Positions 1 through 7,848 of a stretch of 54,896 nucleotides of DNA are shown here, in pieces. The stretch covers positions 1-54,896 of the forward strand of contig DIPM01000007.1 in the NCBI GenBank assembly GCA_002427105.1, written 5' to 3'. A program made the position numbers and the translations under genes. How positions within the stretch are numbered: position 1 is the first letter of the stretch; each line of letters starts with the position of its first letter. This DNA comes from Marinilabiliaceae bacterium UBA5488 (GTDB lineage: Bacteria; Bacteroidota; Bacteroidia; Bacteroidales; Marinilabiliaceae). Below the pieces are notes generated by a model. That model was not told the origin of the DNA and did no database searches. It saw only the letters and a list, made by a program, of their open reading frames with translations.

Positions 1-1483
1 TTTGCGAATGTGTCAAAGTAGAATTATAGCCGTTTATTTTCTCGAAAATCAAACCAAGAACCGAGGCATTGATTAGGGTTTTGTTCTCTTCCTGAATGTT
101 TTCGCTGCCTTCGCTGCTAAAATCGTAAGAGTTCAAAAACTCAAAGAGATATTCCAGCGGATTCATTTTGCCTGTTCTTCTTTTTCCTTTTTCATCTTTC
201 AATACCGACGCTGAATAAATCGGCATGGAATAATCGTCTTCCAGATTACTGATGAAAAGCATTTTGTGCTCCATCTCATTGGGCTCAAACAGAGAACTAT
301 TGAGGTAAGGCACTTTCTCAAAAGCCTTTTGCACCGGTTCCGTTATTTCTGAATACTGTTTTGCCAAAACTTGGAAAAAGAGCTTGTTTAACGCATCGTA
401 ATCCGGGATTTTGTCAATGTTTAAAAATTCATAGGATTTGTCGCCTTTATGGTAGGTGATAAGCTGAGCTTCCAATAATTTCAAAAACAAAATTCTGTTT
501 AGCCAGGTGATGGTCAATTCCAGTCCTACATTAAAAAGTCGTTCTGTTAAATTATCTCCAAATCGACTGGGGTTGTCAAGTCTTGATATTTTATCCAGAC
601 TGTCGAGTTGAATTATAGCGTTTTCAAGGAGAGAGGCGGAATTGCGTTCTCCTTCCTTCTTACGTGCTATTATTTTTTTGCTGCCCTCTTTGCTCTCTTC
701 CAGTCCGATTATATGCAGCAGTTCACTATAAAACCGTTTGTCCAGCGAATTGCTATCGTTTACGAAAGGTAGTTTGAGCAGATGCTCGGGCGAGAGCAGT
801 TTGAAAAGTGCAATAAGTTGATTGTCGTCAGTTTTATCGTTGTTGCGTAAGGGCTTTTCATAGTCCCTAATGTCAAAGTGGGCAAACTCGATACTTTCTT
901 TAATTTCCGAAATAAAAGGCTCGGCAACTTGTTTGTAGAAAAAATCGGTAGAGGTATCTGCCAATCGCTTGTTTTCAAAATCCTGAAACTGTTTTACAAA
1001 GGCCTTGTTTTGTGCAAATAGCCTGTCAAACACCATCGCATCAAATATGTACCATTAATTGATGTTGGTTGCAATCAGGTGCTTTATTTCAATGTTTTTA
1101 GCTGTAATTCTTTCACGCAGATAGTACAAAACCAGCTCCTGAAAAGGTTTCACGTTGAGACGCTCTTTGCTCACCATCTCGGCTTTGTTGGTGGGGCTTT
1201 TGGCTTCAATAATAACGCCTGCAGTCGCGGTGGCCTTATCACCATTATGAATAACAAGATCGTTTCTGCCTTTTGTATTTACAAAGTAATTGGGGTCATA
1301 ATAGGTCTTCTTCAGGAAGTCTATGACCAGATTTTTGTGAAACTCTTCTGACTCACCATCGTTGATGTGATCGAGCAGTTGGGTAAGGTAGTTTTTGAAA
1401 CCTTCAATCTCTGTTCTATTAGGTTTAACTTTTAAAAAAGCTTTATTGAGCGCTTTCTTAGGTTTCAAAGGATTTAGTTTCAT
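1..1483 (-). pseudogene. Type IIG (Eco57I-like) restriction-modification enzyme, interrupted by a stop, 3' end outside window
   Basis: The first 142 codons encode the N-terminal nuclease module of a fused restriction-methylase. It opens MKLNPLKPKKALNKAF, as members of this family do, and has a PD-(D/E)xK-like core (RNDLVI followed by GVIIEAK). A TAA at 1055-1057 follows LIATNIN. Translation then continues in the same frame without another stop to base 1, through WYIFDAMVFDRLF, LELTITWLNRILFL and SVLGLIFEKINGY, which resembles the segment just before the methyltransferase domain. In relatives I would expect Glu where the stop lies (GAA to TAA). I chose the ATG at 1483 because the upstream GTG at 1519 adds only twelve unconserved residues. 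The enzyme would cut and methylate DNA from one polypeptide; with this stop only the nuclease fragment would be made. A base-calling error or readthrough cannot be excluded. Confidence 0.75.
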
Positions 1484-1654
1484 TTCGTAAAATTCAGGCT
1501 GTTTGAGATTATCATTCACAAATATACTATTTGATATGATTATCTCCGAATAGTTATTCCAGAACCAGATTTAGGACAGATCAAAATAGTCATAGTGTCT
1601 GTATTGATGATGCTCTCCCAGATGCACATATCCCAACTGATTTGTTACTAAAGC

Positions 1655-1695
1655 AAAAAAAACCTGCAAGTCAGTTATTAGGCTGATGTGCAGGT
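1655..1695 (-). terminator. Intrinsic terminator of ssrA
   Basis: Read on the minus strand, ACCTGCA pairs with TGCAGGT, with an inner CTGA/TCAG extension, and is followed by eight T residues. It lies about 40 bases past the 3' end of the tmRNA. Confidence 0.8.
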
Positions 1696-1733
1696 AAGTG
1701 AAGTGTTTTTTGGTTTTTCTAAAACCTTAAAAG

Positions 1734-2130
1734 TGGAGCTGGAGGGGATCGAACCCTCGTCCAAACAAGTAAGTCATATGCTTTCTACATGCTTATTCTG
1801 TTATTGGTTTTTGTGAGAGGTTTGGGAACAGACACCCCGACATCTCCTTAGCCTCTTAGATTTTCGCCTTTGGACAGAGGCCGTCCGCAGACTATTCCCA
1901 ATATTCCTACACCTCCGAATCGGGCCGCCTCGGGAATCGGCACCCGGAAAGTGTCTCGTCCAAGCTCCTTGAGCAAGGATGATGCTAATCTACTATACTT
2001 CGATTAAGCAGCGAGAGCGTAATTTTCTTCGCCAGATAAAATGTTGCGATCCATGATTTACGAGCCGGTATCACATTGCTCGGCATGCTTACACACCACC
2101 TAGCCTCGCTGTCAAATCCAGGTCAGCCCC
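1734..2130 (-). ncRNA. ssrA: tmRNA (transfer-messenger RNA)
   Basis: This RNA rescues stalled ribosomes and tags the unfinished protein for proteolysis. The 5' end reads GGGGCTGACCTGGATTTGAC. The 3' end has a T arm (GGTTCGATCCC) and ends in an encoded CCA (tgg at 1734-1736 on the plus strand), pairing as an alanyl-tRNA-like domain. The internal reading frame at 2004-2033 encodes G-E-E-N-Y-A-L-A-A followed by TAA, close to the Bacteroides-type tag. Length is 397 nt, normal for a one-piece tmRNA, and a hairpin with a T run lies just downstream. The clpS gene at 35964-36239 belongs to the proteolytic adaptor system that deals with such substrates. Confidence 0.96.
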
Positions 2131-2177
2131 ATAGTGATGTATGAGAACTACAAAGATAATGCCTTTTTTTTAATATT

Positions 2178-2831
2178 TCAGAGATATTTTATCTTTTTGA
2201 TTGCCCCGGCCGGGTCGGGAGAGTGAAATATGTAACTGCCTGCTACAAGTACATCAGCCCCGGCAGCAACCAAGGAAGCGGCATTGCTGCTGTCAACTCC
2301 GCCATCCACTTCAATCAGAGCCTTACTGTTGCGTTTAAGTATCAACTGCTTCAGTTTGCTTATTTTTTCAAGAGTGCCCGGGATAAATTTTTGACCTCCA
2401 AAGCCGGGATTTACCGACATAAGCAGCACCAGGTCAAGATCCGTGATAATCTCTTCGAGCACAGATACAGGGGTGTGCGGATTAAGTGTTACTCCTGCCT
2501 TCATGTCGTTTTGATGTATGCTTTCAATGGTTCTGTGCAGGTGAGGGGAGGCCTCATAATGTACATTAAGCAAATAGGCGCCTGCCTTTTTGAAGGTTTC
2601 AATGTAGCGCTCGGGCTGCACTATCATCAGGTGCACGTCCAGCGGCTTCCTAACTATTGAATATACCGCTTCGATTACGGGAATGCCAAATGATATATTG
2701 GGAACAAATACACCGTCCATCACGTCAATATGAAGCCAGTCGGCCTCACTATTGTTAATCATTTCAATATCTTTCGACAGATTGGTAAAGTTGGCTGCCA
2801 ATAGAGATGGAGCTATTTTGTGTTGCATCAT
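2178..2831 (-). CDS. rpe: Ribulose-phosphate 3-epimerase
   Basis: Interconverts ribulose 5-phosphate and xylulose 5-phosphate in the cytosolic pentose phosphate pathway. The 217-residue TIM barrel has the family signatures: IAPSLLAANF at the N terminus, the metal and catalytic segment HIDVMDGVFVPNISFG, HLMI, the MSVNPGFGGQKF phosphate-site loop and VDGGV near the C terminus. Length is normal. Two adjacent ATG codons (2829-2831 and 2826-2828) are possible starts. It begins 8 bases after the rpoD stop on the same strand, so the two are probably co-transcribed, with the sigma factor first. Confidence 0.96.
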   Translation of the reverse strand: MMQHKIAPSLLAANFTNLSKDIEMINNSEADWLHIDVMDGVFVPNISFGIPVIEAVYSIVRKPLDVHLMIVQPERYIETFKKAGAYLLNVHYEASPHLHRTIESIHQNDMKAGVTLNPHTPVSVLEEIITDLDLVLLMSVNPGFGGQKFIPGTLEKISKLKQLILKRNSKALIEVDGGVDSSNAASLVAAGADVLVAGSYIFHSPDPAGAIKKIKYL

Positions 2832-2839
2832 AGTGAAAT

Positions 2840-3706
2840 TTACTCGCCCAGATAAGATTTTAAAATTTTACTGCGATATGTATGTTTAAGGCGTTTTATT
2901 GCTTTTTCCTTGATTTGTCTTACTCTCTCACGGGTCAGATTGAATAGTTTACCTATTTCTTCCAGAGAGTAGGGGGGTTCGCCGTTAAGTCCATAATATA
3001 GCTTTACAATATCAGCTTCGCGTGGGGATAGTGTTGATAGTGATCGTTCTATTTCGCGGCGAAGAGAGTCGTCTAAAAGCTCCGCATCAGGGCTTTCTGA
3101 GTCGGATTGCAACAAGACATCATAGAGGGTGTTTTCTTCATCGGCTTTCAAGGGGGCATCCATAGACAGGTGGCGGGAAGAAACCTTGAGCGCCTCTTTC
3201 ACCTCTTTTGGAGCTATGTCGAGCGCATCAGCAATCTCGTATGAAGTTGGTTCTCTCTGGAATTCCTGCTCTAAGCGGGCAAAAGTATTATTTACCTTGT
3301 TAATGCTTCCTATTTTGTTGAGAGGCAAGCGCACGATACGTGCCTGCTCAGCCAGTGCCTGCAGTATGGATTGACGTATCCACCACACCGCGTATGATAT
3401 GAATTTAAAACCTCTCGTCTCATCAAATCGTTGGGCAGCTTTAATTAAGCCCAAATTTCCTTCATTAATTAAGTCGGGAAGGCTAAGTCCTTGGTTTTGA
3501 TATTGTTTTGCTACCGAAACAACAAAGCGCAGATTGGCACTAATCAGGCGTTCAAGAGCTGATTCATCTCCCTGCTTTATTTTTTTGGCAAGAGCCACCT
3601 CCTCCTCGGCAGTTATAAGCTGAACTTTCCCGATTTCGTGCAAATATTTATCTAGTGATGGGGCTTCCCTGTTGGTGACCTGTTTGGTTATTTTGAGTTG
3701 TCTCAT
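2840..3706 (-). CDS. rpoD: RNA polymerase primary sigma factor, short Bacteroidota RpoD type
   Basis: Directs core RNA polymerase to housekeeping promoters. It is 288 residues, lacking the long region 1.1 and non-conserved insert of proteobacterial RpoD, as is usual in Bacteroidota. Region 1.2 (SLDKYLHEIG), region 2 (RLISANLRFVVSVAKQYQ, then FKFISYAVWWIRQSI), region 3 and region 4 (PYSLEEIGKLFNLTRERVRQI) are all present. The start is the ATG at 3706, giving the familiar MRQLKITK; a TTG nine bases upstream is in frame but unlikely. This sigma subfamily recognises TTTG / TAnnTTTG promoters, which matches candidates seen elsewhere in the window. It leads the rpoD-rpe pair and is divergent from rho across a 553-base gap. 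Confidence 0.96.
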   Translation of the reverse strand: MRQLKITKQVTNREAPSLDKYLHEIGKVQLITAEEEVALAKKIKQGDESALERLISANLRFVVSVAKQYQNQGLSLPDLINEGNLGLIKAAQRFDETRGFKFISYAVWWIRQSILQALAEQARIVRLPLNKIGSINKVNNTFARLEQEFQREPTSYEIADALDIAPKEVKEALKVSSRHLSMDAPLKADEENTLYDVLLQSDSESPDAELLDDSLRREIERSLSTLSPREADIVKLYYGLNGEPPYSLEEIGKLFNLTRERVRQIKEKAIKRLKHTYRSKILKSYLGE

Positions 3707-4259
3707 GCTATACAATGTAGATTAAGAAATGGATTCAAGGCCGTGTAATATTAACAAAAAAAAAGCTGTCCTGTTCCCAAAAGTGTGAAATTTTATCATT
3801 TAGGAGGTAAAAAGTTAGTTTTTAAATGCACAAAGAGAAAAATAATGATAAAATTTTGTTGGTTCATCAGGAATGTTTAAGTTTGCAAGGTCTGGTAGTT
3901 ATCTATTAAAGCTAAGTTTCTTTAAAAGTTAGCTTTACTGTAAAGTATAGAGTATCGTTTACTGATTTAGATTTTCAGTTCTATTTTGATAAGAAGAATT
4001 TACCTTGAAAGAGAACGTATAGGTGATTCAATTTTTCAAATAGTGTAATAATGACCATTTAATTATCTTGATTTCAGCTGTTCTTTGATTGTGCTTTGTT
4101 TATCACTGGATAAGGCTTATGACAAGTTAGCCGATTACCTTAATTACTCTCAAATTGGAAATTGTCGTAAACAATATTAGGAGCTAAACTACAACTCCAT
4201 AAATATAATTAATCTTCAACACATTACATTTTGATTTTTTCAAATAGCATTTTATAAGT
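3707..4259. other. Long AT-rich divergent spacer between rpoD and rho with inverted repeats
   Basis: No convincing gene is present. Two structures stand out. A 13-bp perfect inverted repeat (AAATTTTATCATT at 3788-3800 against 3844-3856) could fold in the rpoD leader. A 9-bp perfect repeat (TAAAGCTAA at 3907-3915 against 3929-3937) is the second. I saw no exact TTTG-N19-TAnnTTTG promoter on either strand. The 300-plus bases before rho leave room for a long regulated leader, which is inference. Confidence 0.5.
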
Positions 4260-6113
4260 ATGTATGACATTCTTGAATTAAACAAGAAGCTGCTGGTGGA
4301 TTTGCGCACCATAGCAAAAGAGTTGGACATCAAAAGAGTTGAGTCCTACAAAAAACAAGATCTGATTTATCAGATATTAGATACACAAGCAATAAAAGCC
4401 TCTGAACGTAAGGGAAAGGATACCAGAGGAAGCGATAGCAACCTTGAAAAACACGGTCGCAGAGGACGTCCGCCCAAGGCAGTGCAGGATAAGCCCGAAC
4501 GTCAGGAAGCGGAAAAGCAGCCTAAAGACGCCGCGACTTTGGACAAGGCCACAAAAGATGTAGTCTCAGAAGTTAAGACAGAGAGACAAGCACATGATAT
4601 AAAGCCTGAAAATAAGCGCGAGCCGCATATTCAGCGAGAGAAGCAGCCTGAAGCTCAACGCGGGATAAGCTTTAAACAGGAGAACGAGAAGAAGCCAGCC
4701 TCTTCGGAAGCAGTGAAGGTTGCTGAAGAGCAAGATGCTAAGCAAATTCACAAAAAGCAGAATGCTGATAATGCCCGACCAAAACAATATCAGCGTAAAC
4801 CTGAAGATAATAGGAACTGGCAGAAGAATGAACGTTCTGAAGACAGCCAGCAAGCAGCCCCTCAGCAGGCAGCCCCTCAGCAAAGCGCCCAGGTTCCCAC
4901 TGGAAATGCGCAGGCGGCTCCTACTCAAGCCAAGCGTTTTCCCGAGAAAAATGACAGGCCTAAAAGCAGGAAGGATGATAAGTCTTTTGAATTTGAAGGT
5001 ATTATATCTGCTTCAGGAGTCTTAGAGATTATGCAAGACGGATATGGCTTTCTTCGTTCGTCCGACTACAATTATCTTAACTCTCCGGATGATATTTATG
5101 TCTCTCAATCACAAATAAAATTATTCGGTTTAAAAACCGGAGATGTGGTTTTGGGAGCTATCAGGCCTCCAAAAGAAGGTGAAAAATATTTCCCCTTAAT
5201 CAAAGTTGAATCAATTAACGGGCGTACGCCTGACTATGTGCGCGACCGCGTACCTTTTGATCATTTAACTCCTGTTTTTCCTAATCAGAAATTTAACCTG
5301 ACAGCCGGTCCCAAGGCTAGCTTTTCAACCCGGGTGGTTGATATGTTTTCGCCAATCGGTAAAGGTCAGCGCGGCTTGATTGTTGCGCAGCCCAAGACGG
5401 GTAAGACCGTATTGCTTAAGGATATTGCAAATGCGATTGCATCCAATCATCCCGAGGTTTACATGATTATTCTGCTGATTGACGAGCGCCCTGAAGAGGT
5501 TACCGATATGGCCAGAAGCGTTAATGCCGAGGTTATTTCTTCTACCTTTGATGAGCCGGCTGAGCGCCATGTCAGAGTGGCTAATATAGTGCTCGAAAAA
5601 GCAAAACGGATGGTCGAATGTGGTCACGATGTGGTGATTCTGCTTGATTCCATTACACGTCTTGCCCGTGCATATAACACTGTTTCTCCGGCCTCAGGCA
5701 AGGTGTTGTCGGGTGGTGTTGATGCCAACGCTCTTCACAAGCCCAAGCGCTTTTTCGGAGCTGCCCGTAATATTGAGAATGGCGGTTCGCTGACCATACT
5801 TGCTACGGCACTGACCGATACAGGCTCAAAAATGGACGATGTGATATTTGAAGAGTTCAAGGGTACCGGTAATATGGAGCTTCAGTTGGACAGGAAACTT
5901 GCCAACAAGAGGGTTTATCCTTCTGTGGATATCATGGCTTCAAGTACTCGCCGCGAGGATTTGCTGCTTGACAAGGAAATGCTTAACCGTATTTGGATTC
6001 TTCGTAACTACCTGGCAGATATGAATTCTGTTGAAGCTATGGAGTTTATTAAGGACAGAATGATGAAAACTAATTCTAACGAAGAGTTCCTGATTTCAAT
6101 GAACTCCCAGTAA
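4260..6113 (+). CDS. rho: Transcription termination factor Rho with disordered N-terminal insert
   Basis: Hexameric RNA-dependent ATPase that terminates transcription. Residues 1-45 form the Rho_N helical domain. Residues about 55-245 are a charged, low-complexity insert rich in Lys, Glu, Gln, Pro and Ala, including tandem QQAAP units. The cold-shock-like RNA-binding domain follows (FEGIISASGVLEIMQDGYGFLR onward, about 246-325), then the ATPase core with P-loop AQPKTGKT near 376 and DSITRLARAYN near 462. Q/R-loop sequences (TDTGSKMDDVIFEEFKGTGN) are intact. At 617 residues it is much longer than the roughly 420 of E. coli Rho; the excess is the insert, which is typical of Bacteroidota. In Bacteroides thetaiotaomicron such an insert has been linked to phase separation. 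It is monocistronic and divergent from rpoD. Confidence 0.97.
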   Translation: MYDILELNKKLLVDLRTIAKELDIKRVESYKKQDLIYQILDTQAIKASERKGKDTRGSDSNLEKHGRRGRPPKAVQDKPERQEAEKQPKDAATLDKATKDVVSEVKTERQAHDIKPENKREPHIQREKQPEAQRGISFKQENEKKPASSEAVKVAEEQDAKQIHKKQNADNARPKQYQRKPEDNRNWQKNERSEDSQQAAPQQAAPQQSAQVPTGNAQAAPTQAKRFPEKNDRPKSRKDDKSFEFEGIISASGVLEIMQDGYGFLRSSDYNYLNSPDDIYVSQSQIKLFGLKTGDVVLGAIRPPKEGEKYFPLIKVESINGRTPDYVRDRVPFDHLTPVFPNQKFNLTAGPKASFSTRVVDMFSPIGKGQRGLIVAQPKTGKTVLLKDIANAIASNHPEVYMIILLIDERPEEVTDMARSVNAEVISSTFDEPAERHVRVANIVLEKAKRMVECGHDVVILLDSITRLARAYNTVSPASGKVLSGGVDANALHKPKRFFGAARNIENGGSLTILATALTDTGSKMDDVIFEEFKGTGNMELQLDRKLANKRVYPSVDIMASSTRREDLLLDKEMLNRIWILRNYLADMNSVEAMEFIKDRMMKTNSNEEFLISMNSQ

Positions 6114-6177
6114 GATAGACCCTCATTACGACCACAAGAAGGATGCTCAATTAAGCTGAAAAGTTGAGATGAAGGAG

Positions 6178-6208
6178 TCGAGGTTTCTCGCTTCGCTCGA
6201 AATGACAA
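6178..6208. repeat. Short TTTCTCGCTTCGCTCGAAATGACA-type repeat motif
   Basis: The segment carries the core TCGCTTCGCTCGAAATGACA. To my recollection, closely similar strings (GTCATTTCGAGCGAAGCGAG on the other strand) occur as short dispersed repeats in intergenic DNA of many bacteria. Only one copy is seen here, so the repeat status rests on recollection. Confidence 0.4.
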
Positions 6209-6228
6209 CGGTCGCACATAAGGATAAA

Positions 6229-6278
6229 GGGGCTTGCCTTCAGGGGCGGCGATAGCGCCGCCCCTGAAGGCAAACCCC
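6229..6278. repeat. Near-perfect 50-base hairpin after rho
   Basis: Bases 6234-6251 pair perfectly with 6256-6273 (18 bp, stem top GGGGCGGCG, four-base loop ATAG). After one mismatch, GGGG at 6229-6232 pairs with CCCC at 6275-6278. No T run follows on either strand, so it is not a classic intrinsic terminator. It may be a repetitive extragenic element or an RNA 3' end structure for rho mRNA. Confidence 0.75.
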
Positions 6279-6535
6279 TCTCCTTTTATAGGAAGTCTGT
6301 TGTTCGGAGAGGGCAGGGGGGAAACTTAAGCTTCGGCATCGGCGCCCAAAGGACTACTATCCACGGTCTCAGTTATTTGTAATAATTCTAAAATAGCTTT
6401 TTGTTGGCTTCCGTTAAAAGATAACATTCCTTAGTAGTTGATTTTTAAAAAATGCTATAGAAGCCAATCTTCGTAAATTTCCTTATTTTTAACAGATATA
6501 AATAACATAAACTGCGGCGGATTGCTATCTCTAAA

Positions 6536-6567
6536 TTGCAAAATTGATTAAACAAATCTTAACTTTG
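6536..6567 (+). promoter_or_regulatory. Candidate Bacteroidota promoter for the AAA ATPase
   Basis: TAACTTTG at 6560-6567 matches the -7 consensus TAnnTTTG exactly. A TTG at 6536-6538 sits 21 bases upstream, at the edge of the usual spacing. The preferred start ATG lies 25 bases downstream. Confidence 0.45.
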
Positions 6568-6591
6568 TAAGAATTGAGATTATTTTTTGCT

Positions 6592-7782
6592 ATGATGCAG
6601 GCCTTTTTTAAGACACATAAATATTTGTTGGAACATCTGAATGTGCCTGTGCGCCGTGGTTTGATGGACATTGTTGATTGGGATGATCGTTTAATCGGCA
6701 TAGTTGGTACCCGCGGTGTTGGCAAAACTATGTTTCTTCTGGATTATATTTCGCTTAAGTTTGGCACTGACAAGTCTTGCCTTTATGTCAATCTAAATAA
6801 TCTGTACTTCTCTAATCGTTCGATTGCTTCTTTTGCTGATGAATTTCAAAAGACAGGAGGCACAACGCTGGTTCTAGATCAGATATTCAAGTATCCCGGT
6901 TGGGAGGATGAATTGATATGGTGTTATGACAATCTGAGCACTTTGAAAATCATATTTAGCGGTTCTCCGCTAATGCTGGCAGATAAGAATTTAACAGAAT
7001 TTGAGAAACGTGCAAAAGTCTATCATCTTGAGGGCTTTTCATTTCGTGAGTTTTTGAATTTTAAATCGGGCAGCAATTTCGACAGGATTTCTCTCGAGCG
7101 CTTGCTAAATAATCATGTATCTATTGCCGCCGAAATAGTTGATAAGGTAAAGCCCCTGGCCTATTTTACTGACTATCTGCATCATGGCTATTATCTGTTT
7201 TTTCAGGAGCAGAGTAATTATCTTGAAAATCTTTTGAAAAATATCAATCTTATACTTGAGATAGATATCAGTTATCTTCAGCAGATAGAGTTAAAATACC
7301 TTCCAAAGCTGCGAAAGTTATTGTATATTATAGCCTGTTCGGCTCCTTTCCAGCCTAATGTAAGTAAGTTGAGCAACGAAGTTGAAACCAGCCGGGCTAC
7401 TATAATCAACTACCTGAAATATCTGAATCAAGCCAGCCTGATTCATCTTTTATACGAGGGAGAACCCGATAACCTGAAGAAGCCGGGAGAGATATATTTG
7501 CAAAACCCCAATTTGGTTTTTTCGGTTGCAACAGGGGATGTGTCAAACGATGTTTTGAATAAAACGTTTTTTTGTAACCAGTTGGCCTACCGTCATAAAG
7601 TCTCATGTAGCCGTCGTTGTGATTTTCTGATAAACGACAGTTATCAATTTAATATAGGAAGCAAGGATAATAAGAGCCTCAACCGTAGCGGAAAGAATAG
7701 TGAATTGTGGTGGGCAAGTGAAATGGAAGAGATTGGAAAGGGCAGAGATATTCCGCTTTGGCTCTTTGGTTTTTTGGATTAG
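6592..7782 (+). CDS. AAA family ATPase (AAA_14 / DUF4143-like)
   Basis: A cytosolic P-loop ATPase of the archaeal/bacterial AAA_14 group, whose cellular role is generally unknown. The Walker A motif GTRGVGKT lies at about residues 39-46 after the start chosen here, and a Walker B-like TTLVLDQI follows near 100. FSGSPLML resembles the sensor region and LEGFSFREFLNF is typical of the group. The C-terminal half has a winged-helix-like stretch (LSNEVETSRATIINYLKYL) followed by the DUF4143-type region. The ATG at 6592 or 6595 is preferred over an in-frame TTG at 6574. The gene is 396 codons and sits alone between rho and nifJ on the plus strand, 66 bases before nifJ. No partner gene suggests its target. 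Confidence 0.8.
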   Translation: MMQAFFKTHKYLLEHLNVPVRRGLMDIVDWDDRLIGIVGTRGVGKTMFLLDYISLKFGTDKSCLYVNLNNLYFSNRSIASFADEFQKTGGTTLVLDQIFKYPGWEDELIWCYDNLSTLKIIFSGSPLMLADKNLTEFEKRAKVYHLEGFSFREFLNFKSGSNFDRISLERLLNNHVSIAAEIVDKVKPLAYFTDYLHHGYYLFFQEQSNYLENLLKNINLILEIDISYLQQIELKYLPKLRKLLYIIACSAPFQPNVSKLSNEVETSRATIINYLKYLNQASLIHLLYEGEPDNLKKPGEIYLQNPNLVFSVATGDVSNDVLNKTFFCNQLAYRHKVSCSRRCDFLINDSYQFNIGSKDNKSLNRSGKNSELWWASEMEEIGKGRDIPLWLFGFLD

Positions 7783-7848
7783 CAAAGGATTGATTTCGTG
7801 ATAAGAGAAGATTAAATAATGATTTTTAACTATAAAGAAGATAGACAC

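Larger units (their letters stand above)
6114..6535. other. Intergenic region after rho with repeat-like sequence
   Basis: No gene supported. It holds the dispersed-motif candidate at 6178-6208 and the long hairpin at 6229-6278 (listed separately), then GC-rich and AT-rich filler. A 69-codon minus-strand frame overlapping the end of rho is not believable. Confidence 0.5.

Noticed and set aside
6008..6217. 69-codon minus-strand frame overlapping the end of rho
   Set aside because: It lies mostly antisense to rho and its first part is the translated dispersed repeat motif; no family features.
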